This document shows positions 18,977 to 28,278 of a DNA stretch of 64,000 bases, piece after piece. The translations under genes and the position numbers were made by a program. The notes beneath the pieces are model-generated. The model had not been told where the DNA came from. It was given only the letters and a program-made list of their open reading frames with translations, and made no database searches. The stretch comes from Phaeobacter sp. CECT 5382. Its GTDB lineage: Bacteria > Pseudomonadota > Alphaproteobacteria > Rhodobacterales > Rhodobacteraceae. The stretch spans positions 124,001 to 188,000 of the forward strand of contig NZ_CYSG01000008.1 of NCBI RefSeq assembly GCF_001457775.1, in the 5' to 3' direction. Positions within the stretch are counted from its first letter, which is position 1; every line of letters begins with the position of its first letter.

Positions 18977-20706
18977 TTTGCTCCTCCTGCCGAAGCCGTC
19001 TTGCGGATGTTTTGATGGTTCGCCACCATTTCCTGCAGGACTTTGTCTTTGGGGCCAAAGGCGGTCTGAACCCCCTGATCAATCACCAAAAGCATGTCAC
19101 ATTCCTGGATCGCCGCCGGGCGATGCGCCATGATCAGAACCGAGTTCCCTTCGGCCTTCAGCGCCTTGATGGCCTGATTCAGGGCTATTGACCCCTCGTT
19201 GTCGAGGTTGGAATTGGGTTCATCCAGGATCACGATCACCGGCGCATCATAAAGTGCGCGCGCCAGCGCCACGCGTTGCATCTGTCCTCCCGACAGGCGT
19301 CCCCCCCCGGCCGAGATATGGGTGTCATAGCCATCTGGCAGCTTTACGATCATTTCATGCGCTGCGGCCTTTTTGGCGGCGGCCACAACTTTTTCAGCGT
19401 CCGGTTCCTGCGTAAGCCGTGCGATATTCTGGGCAATTGTGCCCTCAAACAACTGCACCCTTTGAGGTAGGTAGCCAAAATGTTGGCCTAAAACATCTGG
19501 TGCGTATTGGTCCAGCGCCGCCCCATCCAGGCGTACAGTGCCCGCCGCAGGCTTCCAGGCCCCGGTGAGCGCCTTGGCCAGCGTGGATTTGCCCGATCCC
19601 GACGGACCAATGACACCAATCGCCTGACCAGGCTGCACCCGGAAATTGACATTGCGCAGCTGTGGCCTTGTATCGCCGGGCGGCACCACCGTCAGTGCCT
19701 GCACCTCCAGCCGGGCAACCGGTTGCGGCAGAGCTGTGCGCTCAAGCTCCGGCGGAACCTTGGTCAACAGCTCAGCCAGGCTGTGCCAGCCTTTGACCGC
19801 CCGTTGCACCATGGCCCACTGCCCAAGCCCCAGCTCTATCGGAGCCAAGGCCCGCCCCATCAGAATGGAGCCCGCAATCATAGCGCCTGGCGTCACCTCG
19901 CCTTTGAGTGCCAGATAGGCTCCAAGCCCCAGCATAGCCGATTGTAAAAACAGCCGTAGGGTCTTGGTCAAGGTGGTGAAGCCTCCGCCGGTGTCATTGG
20001 CTACAACACTGTCTTTCAGCGCTGTCTTGCGAATATCCTGCCAGCGCCGAAAGGCCGCCCCCCGCATCCCCATCGACTGGATCATTTCCGCCTCACCACG
20101 GATCTCCTCGGAAGACAGATTCGCACGATGGGTTGAGATCGCCGCCTGTTGCAACGGAGCCCGGCTGAACACCTGATTAAGAAGCGCTACACAGATCAGC
20201 ACCACAGCACCAGCCAGCGCTAAAAGCCCAAGCCAGGGGTGAAACAGTGCAATTCCTACCAAAAAGATCGGTGTCCAGGGCAAATCAAACGCGGCCCCCA
20301 ATACCGGGGAGGCCATCAGTCTCTGGATCGCTTCCAGATCTGCCGTGCCGGTCTGCGCCACCGGATCCTGCGCCACCGCCGAGCGCCGAACCATGGCATC
20401 AAAGACGCGGTGATCCAGTCCAGCCTGAAAGCGGGCGCCGATGCGGACTAGAACCCTGCCCCGCACATAATCCAACAGCCCCATCATACCATATAGAAAC
20501 AGGACCAAAAGGGACAACGCCACCAGCGTCGCCTCGGACCGGCTTCCCAGCACACGGTCATAAACCTGCATCATATAGAGCGGCCCTGTGAGCATCAGCA
20601 GGTTTACAAAAAAGCTGAATACTCCGACCGACCAATACAGGCCCCGACTTTTGCGTCGGGTCGCGGAAAGTTGCTCATAGCCGGGTTTGAAGGTTTTTTT
20701 ATCCAT
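18973..20706 (-). CDS. Type I secretion system permease/ATPase (PrtD-like)
   Basis: ABC exporter of 577 residues with a fused membrane domain (about 25-300) and nucleotide-binding domain (about 330-570). Walker A is [14 protein letters not shown], the signature is [15 protein letters not shown], Walker B is [13 protein letters not shown] and the H-loop is IMAHRP. The N-terminus [20 protein letters not shown] and [20 protein letters not shown] are PrtD-like. There is no C39 peptidase domain, so substrates should carry an uncleaved C-terminal signal. It is cotranscribed with the HlyD gene. The substrate is not encoded next to it. Confidence 0.94.
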   Translation of the reverse strand: MDKKTFKPGYEQLSATRRKSRGLYWSVGVFSFFVNLLMLTGPLYMMQVYDRVLGSRSEATLVALSLLVLFLYGMMGLLDYVRGRVLVRIGARFQAGLDHRVFDAMVRRSAVAQDPVAQTGTADLEAIQRLMASPVLGAAFDLPWTPIFLVGIALFHPWLGLLALAGAVVLICVALLNQVFSRAPLQQAAISTHRANLSSEEIRGEAEMIQSMGMRGAAFRRWQDIRKTALKDSVVANDTGGGFTTLTKTLRLFLQSAMLGLGAYLALKGEVTPGAMIAGSILMGRALAPIELGLGQWAMVQRAVKGWHSLAELLTKVPPELERTALPQPVARLEVQALTVVPPGDTRPQLRNVNFRVQPGQAIGVIGPSGSGKSTLAKALTGAWKPAAGTVRLDGAALDQYAPDVLGQHFGYLPQRVQLFEGTIAQNIARLTQEPDAEKVVAAAKKAAAHEMIVKLPDGYDTHISAGGGRLSGGQMQRVALARALYDAPVIVILDEPNSNLDNEGSIALNQAIKALKAEGNSVLIMAHRPAAIQECDMLLVIDQGVQTAFGPKDKVLQEMVANHQNIRKTASAGGAK

Positions 20707-20899
20707 GTTACTTCAGCACTACCTGTTCAATCTTGCTGCGACATATTAAACCCGTCATCGACGCGCGCCCAATGGGCTACTGTTTCGAATCTGCCACAGA
20801 CAGGCAAACAAATTACTGCCCAACTGGGAACCGAGAGGTTTCTGCCTAAATAGATCTCTCGTATTACAAAAATATCGACTCAACTGGATCTCAACCTGA

Positions 20900-21661
20900 A
20901 TGCGATTTTTCTCCAAATCTTTCGCCGTCTTTGCTGTACTTGCCATGGCCCTGTCAACGACCGGCTGTGCCACGCAAAGCCCCGAAGCGAAGGCCGCTGG
21001 CGAAACGTTTGACCCCTATGAAGGGACCAATCGCGCTGTGCACGGCTTCAATATCGCGGTTGACCGCTTTGCTTTTCGCCCTGCCTCAAAGGGGTACGTG
21101 AAAATTGTTCCCGAGCCGATGGTCACCAGTTTCTCTTCGTTTTCCGAGAACCTGTCGCTGCCCGGCCAGGCCGTCAACGCGCTGTTGCAGGGCAATCTGA
21201 AGGTGGCAGGCCATGCTGTCTTCCGCTTTACTGTCAACTCGACGGTCGGTTTTCTGGGACTTGCGGATCCCGCCACCGAATTCAACATTCCCCGTGTCGA
21301 TACCGACTTTGGCGAGACTCTTCATGTCTGGGGCGTCGGTGAAGGGGCCTATATCGAACTGCCGCTTGTCGGCCCGTCCACAGCGCGGGACGCCACTGGT
21401 ATTCTGGTTGATTTCTTCACCAACCCGATTGGCTATGCCCGGAACAATCCCGCCGATAACATCAGCCTTTATGCAGAAGTCGTGCGCCGCATGGGCGATC
21501 GTGGCAGATATTCCGATACTGTGGATTCGATTCTCTATGAAAGTGCAGACAGCTATGCTCAGGCACGGCTGCTCTACCTGCAGAACCGCCGCTTTGAGCT
21601 GGGGGAAACTGCAGAGATCACCGAGATCGACCCCTTTGAACTTGATACCGAAGGATTTTGA
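20900..21661 (+). CDS. mlaA: MlaA-family phospholipid-removal lipoprotein (VacJ)
   Basis: Outer-membrane lipoprotein of 253 residues that extracts mislocalised phospholipids from the outer leaflet. The signal peptide ends in ALSTTGC, with the lipid-bearing cysteine at 23. Family blocks are DPYEGTNRAVHGFNIAVDRF, SLPGQAVNALLQGNLKVAGH, RFTVNSTVGFLGLADPATEF and DFGETLHVWGVGEGAYIELP. The start sits 193 bp from the divergent type I secretion ABC gene. It directly abuts mlaC, with no gap between TGA and ATG. The rest of the Mla ABC system is not in the window. Confidence 0.94.
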   Translation: MRFFSKSFAVFAVLAMALSTTGCATQSPEAKAAGETFDPYEGTNRAVHGFNIAVDRFAFRPASKGYVKIVPEPMVTSFSSFSENLSLPGQAVNALLQGNLKVAGHAVFRFTVNSTVGFLGLADPATEFNIPRVDTDFGETLHVWGVGEGAYIELPLVGPSTARDATGILVDFFTNPIGYARNNPADNISLYAEVVRRMGDRGRYSDTVDSILYESADSYAQARLLYLQNRRFELGETAEITEIDPFELDTEGF

Positions 21662-22252
21662 ATGATGCACCGTCGTAGTTTTCTGGCCGGGCTGAGCACC
21701 AGCGCAGTCCTCGCCCCCGGCGCGGTCTGGGCTTTGAACGAAGCCTCCGCCAGCACGTTGATCAATCGTCTGGTGACAGATATCAACGGCGTCATTGCAT
21801 CCGGGAAATCCGAGAATGCGATGTACCGCGAGTTTGAACGTATCTTCAAAAACTACAGCGATACCTCCTATATCGCGGCCTATGCTCTAGGGGTCGACGC
21901 CCGGCGCGCGTCCGGGTCGCAGAAAAAAGCCTTCTCAAAGGCCTTTCAGGGCTACATTTCGCGCAAATACGGCAAGCGTTTCCGCGAATTCATCGGTGGC
22001 CGCCTGGAAGTGAAGAACGTCAAACGGGTGAAGAAATGGTACGAAGTCAGCACCATCGCCTATCTGAAAGGCGAAGCGCCCTTTGAAGTGACCTTTCTGG
22101 TCTCGGACCGCTCCGGCAAAGACCTGTTCTTCAACATGTATATCGAAGGCGTGAACCTGCTGCTGACCGAACGCACCGAAATCGGTGCCATTCTGGACAG
22201 CAACAAAGGCGACATCGACACAATGATCAAAGAGCTCAAAAGACTGAGCTAA
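21662..22252 (+). CDS. mlaC: MlaC-type periplasmic phospholipid-binding protein
   Basis: Periplasmic shuttle of 196 residues that carries phospholipids between MlaA and the inner-membrane Mla transporter. The N-terminus MMHRRSFLAGLSTSAVLAPG carries RRSFLAG, which resembles a twin-arginine (Tat) signal. FKNYSDTSYIAAYALGVDAR, FQGYISRKYGKRFREFIGG and EGVNLLLTERTEIGAILDSN match the MlaC/Ttg2 family. ATG at 21662 abuts the mlaA stop; a second ATG at 21665 is equally possible. Two short tandem repeat tracts and a terminator follow. Confidence 0.9.
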   Translation: MMHRRSFLAGLSTSAVLAPGAVWALNEASASTLINRLVTDINGVIASGKSENAMYREFERIFKNYSDTSYIAAYALGVDARRASGSQKKAFSKAFQGYISRKYGKRFREFIGGRLEVKNVKRVKKWYEVSTIAYLKGEAPFEVTFLVSDRSGKDLFFNMYIEGVNLLLTERTEIGAILDSNKGDIDTMIKELKRLS

Positions 22253-22293
22253 ACTGGGCAGGGCCAGACTGGGCAGGGCCAGACTGGGCTAAG
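22253..22293. repeat. 15-bp tandem repeat after mlaC
   Basis: ACTGGGCAGGGCCAG repeats at 22253-22267 and 22268-22282, with a partial third unit (ACTGGGCTAAG) at 22283-22293. It begins directly after the mlaC stop codon. Such tracts are prone to slippage. Confidence 0.75.
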
Positions 22294-22343
22294 CCGGGCT
22301 GGGCTCGCTCGACAGATGCGCAATCCTATAAATCGGACGCATC

Positions 22344-22371
22344 AAAACGGGCAAACTAAAACGGGCAAACT
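22344..22371. repeat. 14-bp tandem repeat between mlaC and its terminator
   Basis: AAAACGGGCAAACT is exactly duplicated at 22344-22357 and 22358-22371, followed by a partial AAACT. It lies 20 bp before the terminator of mlaC. Confidence 0.75.
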
Positions 22372-22391
22372 AAACTGACACACATAATTCC

Positions 22392-22421
22392 AAAGGGCCT
22401 CTCTCGCAGGGGCCCTTTTTT
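22392..22421 (+). terminator. Rho-independent terminator of mlaA-mlaC
   Basis: AAAGGGCC (22392-22399) pairs with GGCCCTTT (22411-22418), and the T run continues to 22421. This is a standard intrinsic terminator for the rightward genes. Confidence 0.9.
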
Positions 22422-22513
22422 GTGCCGCGCTCACAGGTTGCACGTGCTTCTGAAACGGCCATATCTGAATTGATAGCTGGCGGAGGTAAAAAACGGTTGC
22501 AACCCGCGCCGAC

Positions 22514-22593
22514 AGCGCCCGGCCCTGGCCGGGCGCTATGCCCAACTAAAGCGAGGGGCCGTCAGGCCAACGGCTTTGGGCGGGAGCCCCCCC
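22514..22593. repeat. Structured intergenic repeat, copy 2 of 4
   Basis: AGCGCCCGGCC (22514-22524), a 2-base loop and its complement (22527-22537) form hairpin 1. GCCCAAC follows at 22540-22546. Hairpin 2 uses AAAGC (22548-22552)/GCTTT (22573-22577) with an inner GGCC-GTCA-GGCC. GGGCGGGAGC then a C run occupies 22578-22593. Same order and orientation as copies 1, 3 and 4. It is 77 bp downstream of the stop of the leftward PBP gene. Confidence 0.78.
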
Positions 22594-22669
22594 GGTCACC
22601 GGCATGCGCGACGCGCTTGTTGCTGCCACCTTGTTAGCTCAGGCTGGCTCACAGCGGCTGGCTAGGCGC

Positions 22670-24955
22670 TCAATTACCACCAAAGATGCCGCGCAGCACG
22701 CCATCAATCGTACGCCCCAACTCACGGCCCGGTCTGCGCCGTTCCTGGCGCTGCGCTCTTGGCTCCACTGGCGGTGCAAGCGGTTTTGGTGCAAGCATCG
22801 GCAGGGGTTTGGGGGTCAACCCTTCGTGGACCCGGACCATGGTTTCCTGCCAGATCTCCGCCGGAAGGCCACCGCCCGTCACCCCGCTCAACGGCGTGTT
22901 GTCATCATAGCCCATCCAGACGCCCGCGACATAGTCGGCGGTAAAGCCAATGAACCAGGCATCTCGCGCCGCCTGCGTCGTGCCAGATTTACCCGCAGCC
23001 TGCCAGCCGGGGATCTGCGCGCGCCGCCCGGTGCCCTCCGATATGACCTTTTCCATCATCCAGACCAACTGCTGCGCAGCCTCGGTGCGGATCACCCGCT
23101 CTCCCATGCCGCCGCTGCGCCCCAAAAGCGGCGCATCATCACGCACCATGCGCAGCTCGCTCACCCCATATGGCGTGACCGAAGACCCCCCGTTCAGGAT
23201 ACCGGCATAGGCGCCGGACATTTCCAACAGCGTGCTTTCTGACGCTCCCAGTGCCAGCGCCGGCCCTTCTGCCATGGCATTATCAATACCAAAATCACTG
23301 GCCACCCGGCGCACCAGATCACGCCCCACGGCCTCGGACATCTTGACCGCGGGCACATTGAGCGAATCCCGCAGCGCCTGTGTCAGGGTGATCTCGCCAT
23401 AGTATTTACGGGTGTAGTTCTTAGGGCACCATTCGCCCGATCCTGGCACATTCAGGCAGTATTCCGCATCCAGCACCTTATCGAGCGGCGAATAGCCCAG
23501 CTCCAACGCAGTGGCGTAAACAAAAGGCTTAAAGGCCGACCCGGTCTGACGCTTTGCCTGCGTTGCCCGGTTGAACACCCCAGAGACCCGCGTTGCGCGC
23601 CCGCCAACCATGGCCCGAACCGCGCCATCGGCGCTCATCACCACAATCGCCGCCTGCGCCTTGGAGCCCTCGCGCACCTTGTTTTCAAACACATAGCTCA
23701 GCGCCTCTTCGGCGGCCTTTTGCAGGCGCTGGTCCATGGTGGTGCGGATCACCACATCTTCGGTGGTCTGGGCACCAAAATAATCCGGAACACTGTCCAT
23801 CACCCAATCGGCAAAATAGCCGCCCGCGCGCGCTGCCGCCGCCGGACTGAGGCCAGCCGGGTTGTTCTGTTCTGCCTGCGTTTCAGCCGCGCTCAAATAA
23901 CCCTGCTCCTGCATCAGGCGCAGCACCGTTGCGGCGCGATCCTGTGATCGTTTCAGGTTGTTGGTCGGGGCCAGTGAAGACGGTGCTGTCAACAACCCCG
24001 CCAGCATCGCCCCTTCGGCAGCGCGCAGGCTGATGGCGGATTTGCCAAAGTAGCGCTGCGCTGCGGCTTCGGCCCCGTAGGCACCGCCGCCCATATAGGC
24101 GCGGTTCATATAGATAGAGAGGATCTCATCCTTGCTGTATTTGGTCTCCATCGCCATGGCGTAAATGGCCTCGGTTGCCTTGCGCCACAAAGACCCCTGA
24201 CGACAATCCTTTTCATAGGCCGCTTCGCTCTCCCACTCGGATGCATCATAAACCCGGCCAAGGCACAGCAGTTTGGCCGTCTGCTGCGTAATGGTCGAGC
24301 CGCCATGCCCAGACAAAGGCCCACGCCCTTCGCTCAGGTTGATGCGCACAGCAGAGGCGACGCCACGCGGCGAGATCCCAAAGTGGCGATAGAACCGCTT
24401 GTCTTCGGTGGCGACGATAGCGTTTTTCAGATGCGGTGACACGGTATCCGCCGTGACTACACCGCCAAACTGGTCGCCACGCCAAGCAAAGACCGCGCCG
24501 TCACGGTCCAGCATGGTGACAGATCCACGGGCGCGACCGTCCAAAAGCGCAGAGACCTCTGGCAGGTTCACGTATTGATAGCCAACCGCCAGCGCCACCA
24601 GCGCGAGACAGATCATCCCGATCCGCCATGTAAAGCCCCAGATCAGGCGCAGGAGCCAGCGAAAGGGGGCCAGCAAAGTGGTCACAAAGCGGCCCAGCAG
24701 CCCGCGTGGCTTTCTGGGCGCGCGCTTGGCTGACTTCTTTGCTGGTCTGCGGCCTTTCATTTGGGCCTGCGCCTGCGTCGACGCTTTTGGCTTCGGCCTC
24801 GATTTACGGCCAAAGAGGTTGAAGAACCCGGATTTTGGTTTTCCCGCAGTCTTTTTTGCAGGCTTTTTGGCGGGGCCCCGGCCGCCGGTCTTTGCATAGC
24901 GCTTATCCGCCACCAGCGGGCGCCGCCCCGATCGCGAACCCGATCCTTGTGCCAT
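22670..24955 (-). CDS. Class A penicillin-binding protein (PBP1A family)
   Basis: Bifunctional peptidoglycan synthase of 761 residues. A long basic cytoplasmic tail (1-85, with repeated PAKK/AKK segments) precedes one membrane helix near 110-130. The GT51 transglycosylase has ATEDKRFYRHFG and HGGSTITQQTAKLL near 185-250. The transpeptidase has the SxxK site in KRQTGSAFKPFVYATALELG near 475, RDSLNVPAVK and the KSGTT box. The C-terminal 40 residues are Pro/Arg rich. The lysine-rich tail is longer than in many PBP1A proteins. It converges with mlaC, with repeat copy 2 between them. Confidence 0.94.
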   Translation of the reverse strand: MAQGSGSRSGRRPLVADKRYAKTGGRGPAKKPAKKTAGKPKSGFFNLFGRKSRPKPKASTQAQAQMKGRRPAKKSAKRAPRKPRGLLGRFVTTLLAPFRWLLRLIWGFTWRIGMICLALVALAVGYQYVNLPEVSALLDGRARGSVTMLDRDGAVFAWRGDQFGGVVTADTVSPHLKNAIVATEDKRFYRHFGISPRGVASAVRINLSEGRGPLSGHGGSTITQQTAKLLCLGRVYDASEWESEAAYEKDCRQGSLWRKATEAIYAMAMETKYSKDEILSIYMNRAYMGGGAYGAEAAAQRYFGKSAISLRAAEGAMLAGLLTAPSSLAPTNNLKRSQDRAATVLRLMQEQGYLSAAETQAEQNNPAGLSPAAAARAGGYFADWVMDSVPDYFGAQTTEDVVIRTTMDQRLQKAAEEALSYVFENKVREGSKAQAAIVVMSADGAVRAMVGGRATRVSGVFNRATQAKRQTGSAFKPFVYATALELGYSPLDKVLDAEYCLNVPGSGEWCPKNYTRKYYGEITLTQALRDSLNVPAVKMSEAVGRDLVRRVASDFGIDNAMAEGPALALGASESTLLEMSGAYAGILNGGSSVTPYGVSELRMVRDDAPLLGRSGGMGERVIRTEAAQQLVWMMEKVISEGTGRRAQIPGWQAAGKSGTTQAARDAWFIGFTADYVAGVWMGYDDNTPLSGVTGGGLPAEIWQETMVRVHEGLTPKPLPMLAPKPLAPPVEPRAQRQERRRPGRELGRTIDGVLRGIFGGN

Positions 24956-25239
24956 CTCGAATTTCCTGCCCGGCTTGCCCGTTTTCGCCAGTCTAACGCC
25001 TTGCCTCCGGTTTGTAGAGAGGCGGTTTATGGGGAATTTCGCTTCTGCACTCGCCTAAAATACAGGCAAAAGTCGCATTTCGAGCTGTTTTTTTCACCGC
25101 CACCCCGCCGGTTGGCGCTGCAAACCCCGCCCACCGGTTCCCCCGACTCGGGCCCTTGGCTTTTCTGCAGGTGCAAAATGAACAAAGGCCCCGCCAGCCA
25201 AACACCGCGTTGAGCCTTTAGCCTTAAGAGGATGCCGAA

Positions 25240-25578
25240 ATGAAAATGATCATAGCCGCCATCAAACCCTTCAAACTTGAGGACGTCCGCCAGGCGCTGA
25301 CCGACATCGGTGTTTCGGGTCTGATGGTAACCGAAATCAAGGGTTTTGGTGCCCAGGCGGGCCACACCGAGATCTACCGTGGGGCCGAATATGAGGTGAA
25401 CTTTGTTCCCAAACTCAAGCTGGAGATCGTGGTTCCTGCCAGCCTTGCGGATCAGGTGGTCGACACCATTTCGAACACCGCGCGCACCGGCAAGATCGGT
25501 GATGGCAAAATCTTTGTGATCGACGTTGAGCACGCCCTTCGGGTGCGCACCGGCGAAACCAATCAAGACGCGCTTTAA
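25240..25578 (+). CDS. glnK: P-II nitrogen regulatory protein GlnK
   Basis: Trimeric nitrogen sensor of 112 residues that binds ATP, ADP and 2-oxoglutarate and blocks AmtB when nitrogen is plentiful. MKMIIAAIKPFKLEDVRQAL starts the protein. The T-loop GHTEIYRGAEYEVNFVPK carries the uridylylated tyrosine at residue 51. The C-terminal GKIGDGKIFVIDVEHALRVR holds the nucleotide site. It lies 24 bp before amtB, which fixes it as GlnK rather than GlnB. AGAGGATG serves as the ribosome site. I find no convincing sigma-54 promoter in the 284-bp upstream gap. Confidence 0.95.
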   Translation: MKMIIAAIKPFKLEDVRQALTDIGVSGLMVTEIKGFGAQAGHTEIYRGAEYEVNFVPKLKLEIVVPASLADQVVDTISNTARTGKIGDGKIFVIDVEHALRVRTGETNQDAL

Positions 25579-25602
25579 GCGCCTGCATTCGGAGGAAAAC
25601 TG

Positions 25603-26928
25603 ATGCGCAAACTCTCTCTTTCCTTGTCGGCTCTGACGCTGACAGCCCTGCCCGGCCTGGCCCTGGCAGAGGAGGCTGCTGCCGCAGCCCCTGCTGACAT
25701 TACCCCCTATATCTTCACCACTCTGCTGTTCCTGATTGGCGGCTTCATGGTGTTCTGGATGGCTGCGGGTTTTGCCATGCTCGAAGCCGGCCTGGTGCGT
25801 TCGAAGAACGTCACCATGCAGCTGACAAAAAACATCGCGCTCTTCTCCATCGCGGCCATTATGTACTGGCTGGTTGGCTTCAACCTGATGTACCCCGGCG
25901 ACGCCTGGTCCATTGGCGGCCTTCTTGGCGCCTTCTCGCCAACCTCGCTTGAGCCTGTTGGCTTGGCTGCTGCAGATGCTACGCTGGACTATGCCTCCGT
26001 GGGCTCCGACTTCTTCTTCCAGCTGATGTTCTGCGCCACCACCGCCTCAATCGTGTCGGGCACCTTGGCCGAGCGCATCAAGCTCTGGCCGTTCCTGATC
26101 TTCGTGGCCGTTCTGACCGGTATCATCTACCCAATCGGAGCGTCCTGGCAGTGGGGCGGCGGCTTCCTGTCTGAGATGGGCTTCTCCGATTTTGCCGGCT
26201 CTACCGTGGTACACGCAGCTGGTGGTTTTGCAGCTCTGGCAGGCGCGCTGATCCTTGGCCCTCGTATCGGTAAATACAAAGATGGCAAAACGATCCCAAT
26301 GCCTGGCTCCAACCTGGCGCTGGCGACCTTGGGTACCTTTATCCTGTGGCTCGGCTGGTTTGGCTTCAACGGCGGCTCGCAGCTGGCGATGGGCACTGTT
26401 GGCGATATCACCGACATCTCGCGGATCTTTGCCAACACCAATATGGCTGCTGCTGCTGGTGCCGTCACCGCGCTGATCCTGACCCAAGTCATGTTCAAAA
26501 AGCCTGACCTCACCATGACCCTGAACGGCGCGCTGGCCGGTCTGGTGTCGATCACCGCAGGCCCGCTGGACCCAACACTGTTTGGCGCTCTGTGGATTGG
26601 TGCTGTTGGCGGTGTGATCGTGGTCTTTGTTGTGCCACTCTTGGACAAGCTGAAGATCGATGACGTTGTTGGCGCCATCCCGGTTCACCTGGTTGCCGGT
26701 CTGTGGGGCACCTTTGCGGTTCCTTTCTACACAGCCGACACCTCCTTTGTGACCCAGATCACTGGTTTTGTTGCCATCGGCGCCTTTACCTTCATCGCCT
26801 CCGGTGTGGTCTGGCTGATCCTGAAAGCCACCATGGGCGGCATCCGCGTCAGCGAAGAAGACGAGATCAACGGTCTCGACATGGCTGAGCTGGGTATGGA
26901 AGCCTATCCTGAGTTCAAGGCAGGCTAA
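25603..26928 (+). CDS. amtB: Ammonium transporter AmtB
   Basis: Inner-membrane ammonium channel of 441 residues with a cleavable signal peptide (MRKLSLSLSALTLTALPGLA, end near LALAEE) and eleven membrane helices. Conserved blocks include AGFAMLEAGLVRSKNVTMQL, FFFQLMFCATTASIVSGTLA, VVHAAGGFAALAGALILGPR and PVHLVAGLWGTFAVPFY. The twin pore histidines lie in the VVHAAGG and VHLVAG segments. The ribosome site GGAGG is strong. It forms an operon with glnK, and a terminator follows at 26958. Confidence 0.95.
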   Translation: MRKLSLSLSALTLTALPGLALAEEAAAAAPADITPYIFTTLLFLIGGFMVFWMAAGFAMLEAGLVRSKNVTMQLTKNIALFSIAAIMYWLVGFNLMYPGDAWSIGGLLGAFSPTSLEPVGLAAADATLDYASVGSDFFFQLMFCATTASIVSGTLAERIKLWPFLIFVAVLTGIIYPIGASWQWGGGFLSEMGFSDFAGSTVVHAAGGFAALAGALILGPRIGKYKDGKTIPMPGSNLALATLGTFILWLGWFGFNGGSQLAMGTVGDITDISRIFANTNMAAAAGAVTALILTQVMFKKPDLTMTLNGALAGLVSITAGPLDPTLFGALWIGAVGGVIVVFVVPLLDKLKIDDVVGAIPVHLVAGLWGTFAVPFYTADTSFVTQITGFVAIGAFTFIASGVVWLILKATMGGIRVSEEDEINGLDMAELGMEAYPEFKAG

Positions 26929-26957
26929 TTCGCCTAATCCAACGGAAAAACTATGGA

Positions 26958-26986
26958 AACGCGGCCCTCTGGGTCGCGTTTTTTTT
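26958..26986 (+). terminator. Rho-independent terminator of glnK-amtB
   Basis: AACGCGGCCC (26958-26967), loop TCT and GGGTCGCGTT (26971-26980) form a 10-bp stem with one G-T pair. Eight T residues follow (26979-26986). Confidence 0.92.
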
Positions 26987-27034
26987 CGTTTGGCATCTTG
27001 GAGCCGACTGTTTGCTCCCGGTTGCCCCCGGTAC

Positions 27035-27062
27035 AAAAAAACGCGCCCCAAAAGGGCGCGTT
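27035..27062 (-). terminator. Terminator of the aminotransferase operon
   Basis: AACGCGCCC (27040-27048) and GGGCGCGTT (27054-27062) form a perfect 9-bp stem. On the minus strand it is followed by a T run (the As at 27035-27040). It ends the sseA-aminotransferase transcript 31 bp after the stop. Confidence 0.88.
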
Positions 27063-27093
27063 CTCGAAGTTCCAAAACTGCGATGGTCTGAAA

Positions 27094-28278
27094 TCAGACG
27101 CCCGCGTCAATGATCGCCTTGGCAAGGATCGGAATGGTTGCCGAGTTCAGCCCGGCGATGTTCATCCGGCTATCGCCCACCATGTAGATGCCATTGTCCA
27201 CGCGCATTTTCTCAACCAGATCAGGCGTGGTGCCCAGCAACGAGAACATGCCACGATGCTGCGCCAGGAAGGAAAACCGGTCAGAGCCGGACAGCCGCTG
27301 CAGCTCATTCGCAAGATCGGTGCGCAGCCCCAGCATGCCCAGACGGACCTCTTCCAGCTCGGCGGCCCAATCGGCGCGCAGGGCGTCGTCATTGAGGATC
27401 ATGGTCACCAGACGCGCGCCATGATCCGGCGGGAAGGAATAGTTCTGCCGGTTCAAAAACGCTAATGTGCCCTGGTTCAAAGCCTGCGCCGATTTGTCTT
27501 GCGACAGGGCCATCAACAAGCCTGTGCGTTCGCGGTAGATGCCAAAGTTTTTGGAGCAGCTCGCCGCAATCAGCACCTCGGGGCAGCTTTCAGCCACCAG
27601 CCGCACGCCCAGCGCGTCTTCTTCCAGACCATCGCCAAAGCCCTGATAGGCAATGTCGATCATCGGGATGAGGCCGCGTGCGTTCATCAGTGCGATGACT
27701 TCTTTCCACTGCACCTCGTTCAGATTTGCCCCGGTAGGGTTGTGACAGCAGCCATGCAGCAGGATCACGTCACCTTTGGCGGCCAGTTTCAGATCTTCGA
27801 TCATGCCGTCAAAGTTCACACCACGGGTTTCGCGGTCAAAATAGCGATACGTGACGGTCTCGATGCCAACATATTTCAGGATCGACACGTGGTTGGGCCA
27901 GGTCGGATCCGAGACATGAACCTTGGCCGATGGATTGGCCATTTTAATCATCTCGAATGCCTGACGCACAGCACCAGTCCCGCCAGGAGTGGCAGCTGCT
28001 GCGATGTTTTCACGGGCCACAACATCACCCAGGATCAGTTTGATCATGGCGTCGGAATACGCGGGATCACCGGCAAGCCCGACGTAGGATTTGCTCGTCT
28101 GCTCCTCCCAAAGCTTATGCTCGGCGGCCTTGATGGCGCGCATCACCGGCGTGAGGCCTTCGGCGTTCTTGTAGACACCGACACCAAGGTCGATCTTGTT
28201 GTCGCGCGGATCTTCGCGGAACATTTGCATCAGGGCCAGGATCTTGTCAGCTGGCTGCGGCTTCAGGGTTTCGAACAT
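27094..28278 (-). CDS. Aromatic amino acid / aspartate aminotransferase
   Basis: PLP-dependent class I transaminase of 394 residues, AspC/TyrB type. The start MFETLKPQPADKILALMQMF, DPRDNKIDLGVGVYKN and GDVILLHGCCHNPTGANLN are typical. The PLP lysine lies in SCSKNFGIYRERTG near 245, and MFSLLG plus GDSRMNIAGLN close the domain. It transfers amino groups between aspartate or aromatic amino acids and 2-oxoglutarate; which substrate dominates cannot be read. ATG at 28278 shares one base with the sseA stop (TGATG), indicating coupling. The pairing suggests a link to sulfur amino acid breakdown, since aminotransferases make 3-mercaptopyruvate from cysteine. Confidence 0.92.
   Translation of the reverse strand: MFETLKPQPADKILALMQMFREDPRDNKIDLGVGVYKNAEGLTPVMRAIKAAEHKLWEEQTSKSYVGLAGDPAYSDAMIKLILGDVVARENIAAAATPGGTGAVRQAFEMIKMANPSAKVHVSDPTWPNHVSILKYVGIETVTYRYFDRETRGVNFDGMIEDLKLAAKGDVILLHGCCHNPTGANLNEVQWKEVIALMNARGLIPMIDIAYQGFGDGLEEDALGVRLVAESCPEVLIAASCSKNFGIYRERTGLLMALSQDKSAQALNQGTLAFLNRQNYSFPPDHGARLVTMILNDDALRADWAAELEEVRLGMLGLRTDLANELQRLSGSDRFSFLAQHRGMFSLLGTTPDLVEKMRVDNGIYMVGDSRMNIAGLNSATIPILAKAIIDAGV

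Noticed and set aside
24956-25239. Possible sigma-54 promoter before glnK
   Set aside because: GG and GC pairs are present, but none has the required -24/-12 spacing.
26047-27075. 342-codon open frame antisense to amtB
   Set aside because: Shadow of the AmtB coding sequence and crosses the amtB terminator.
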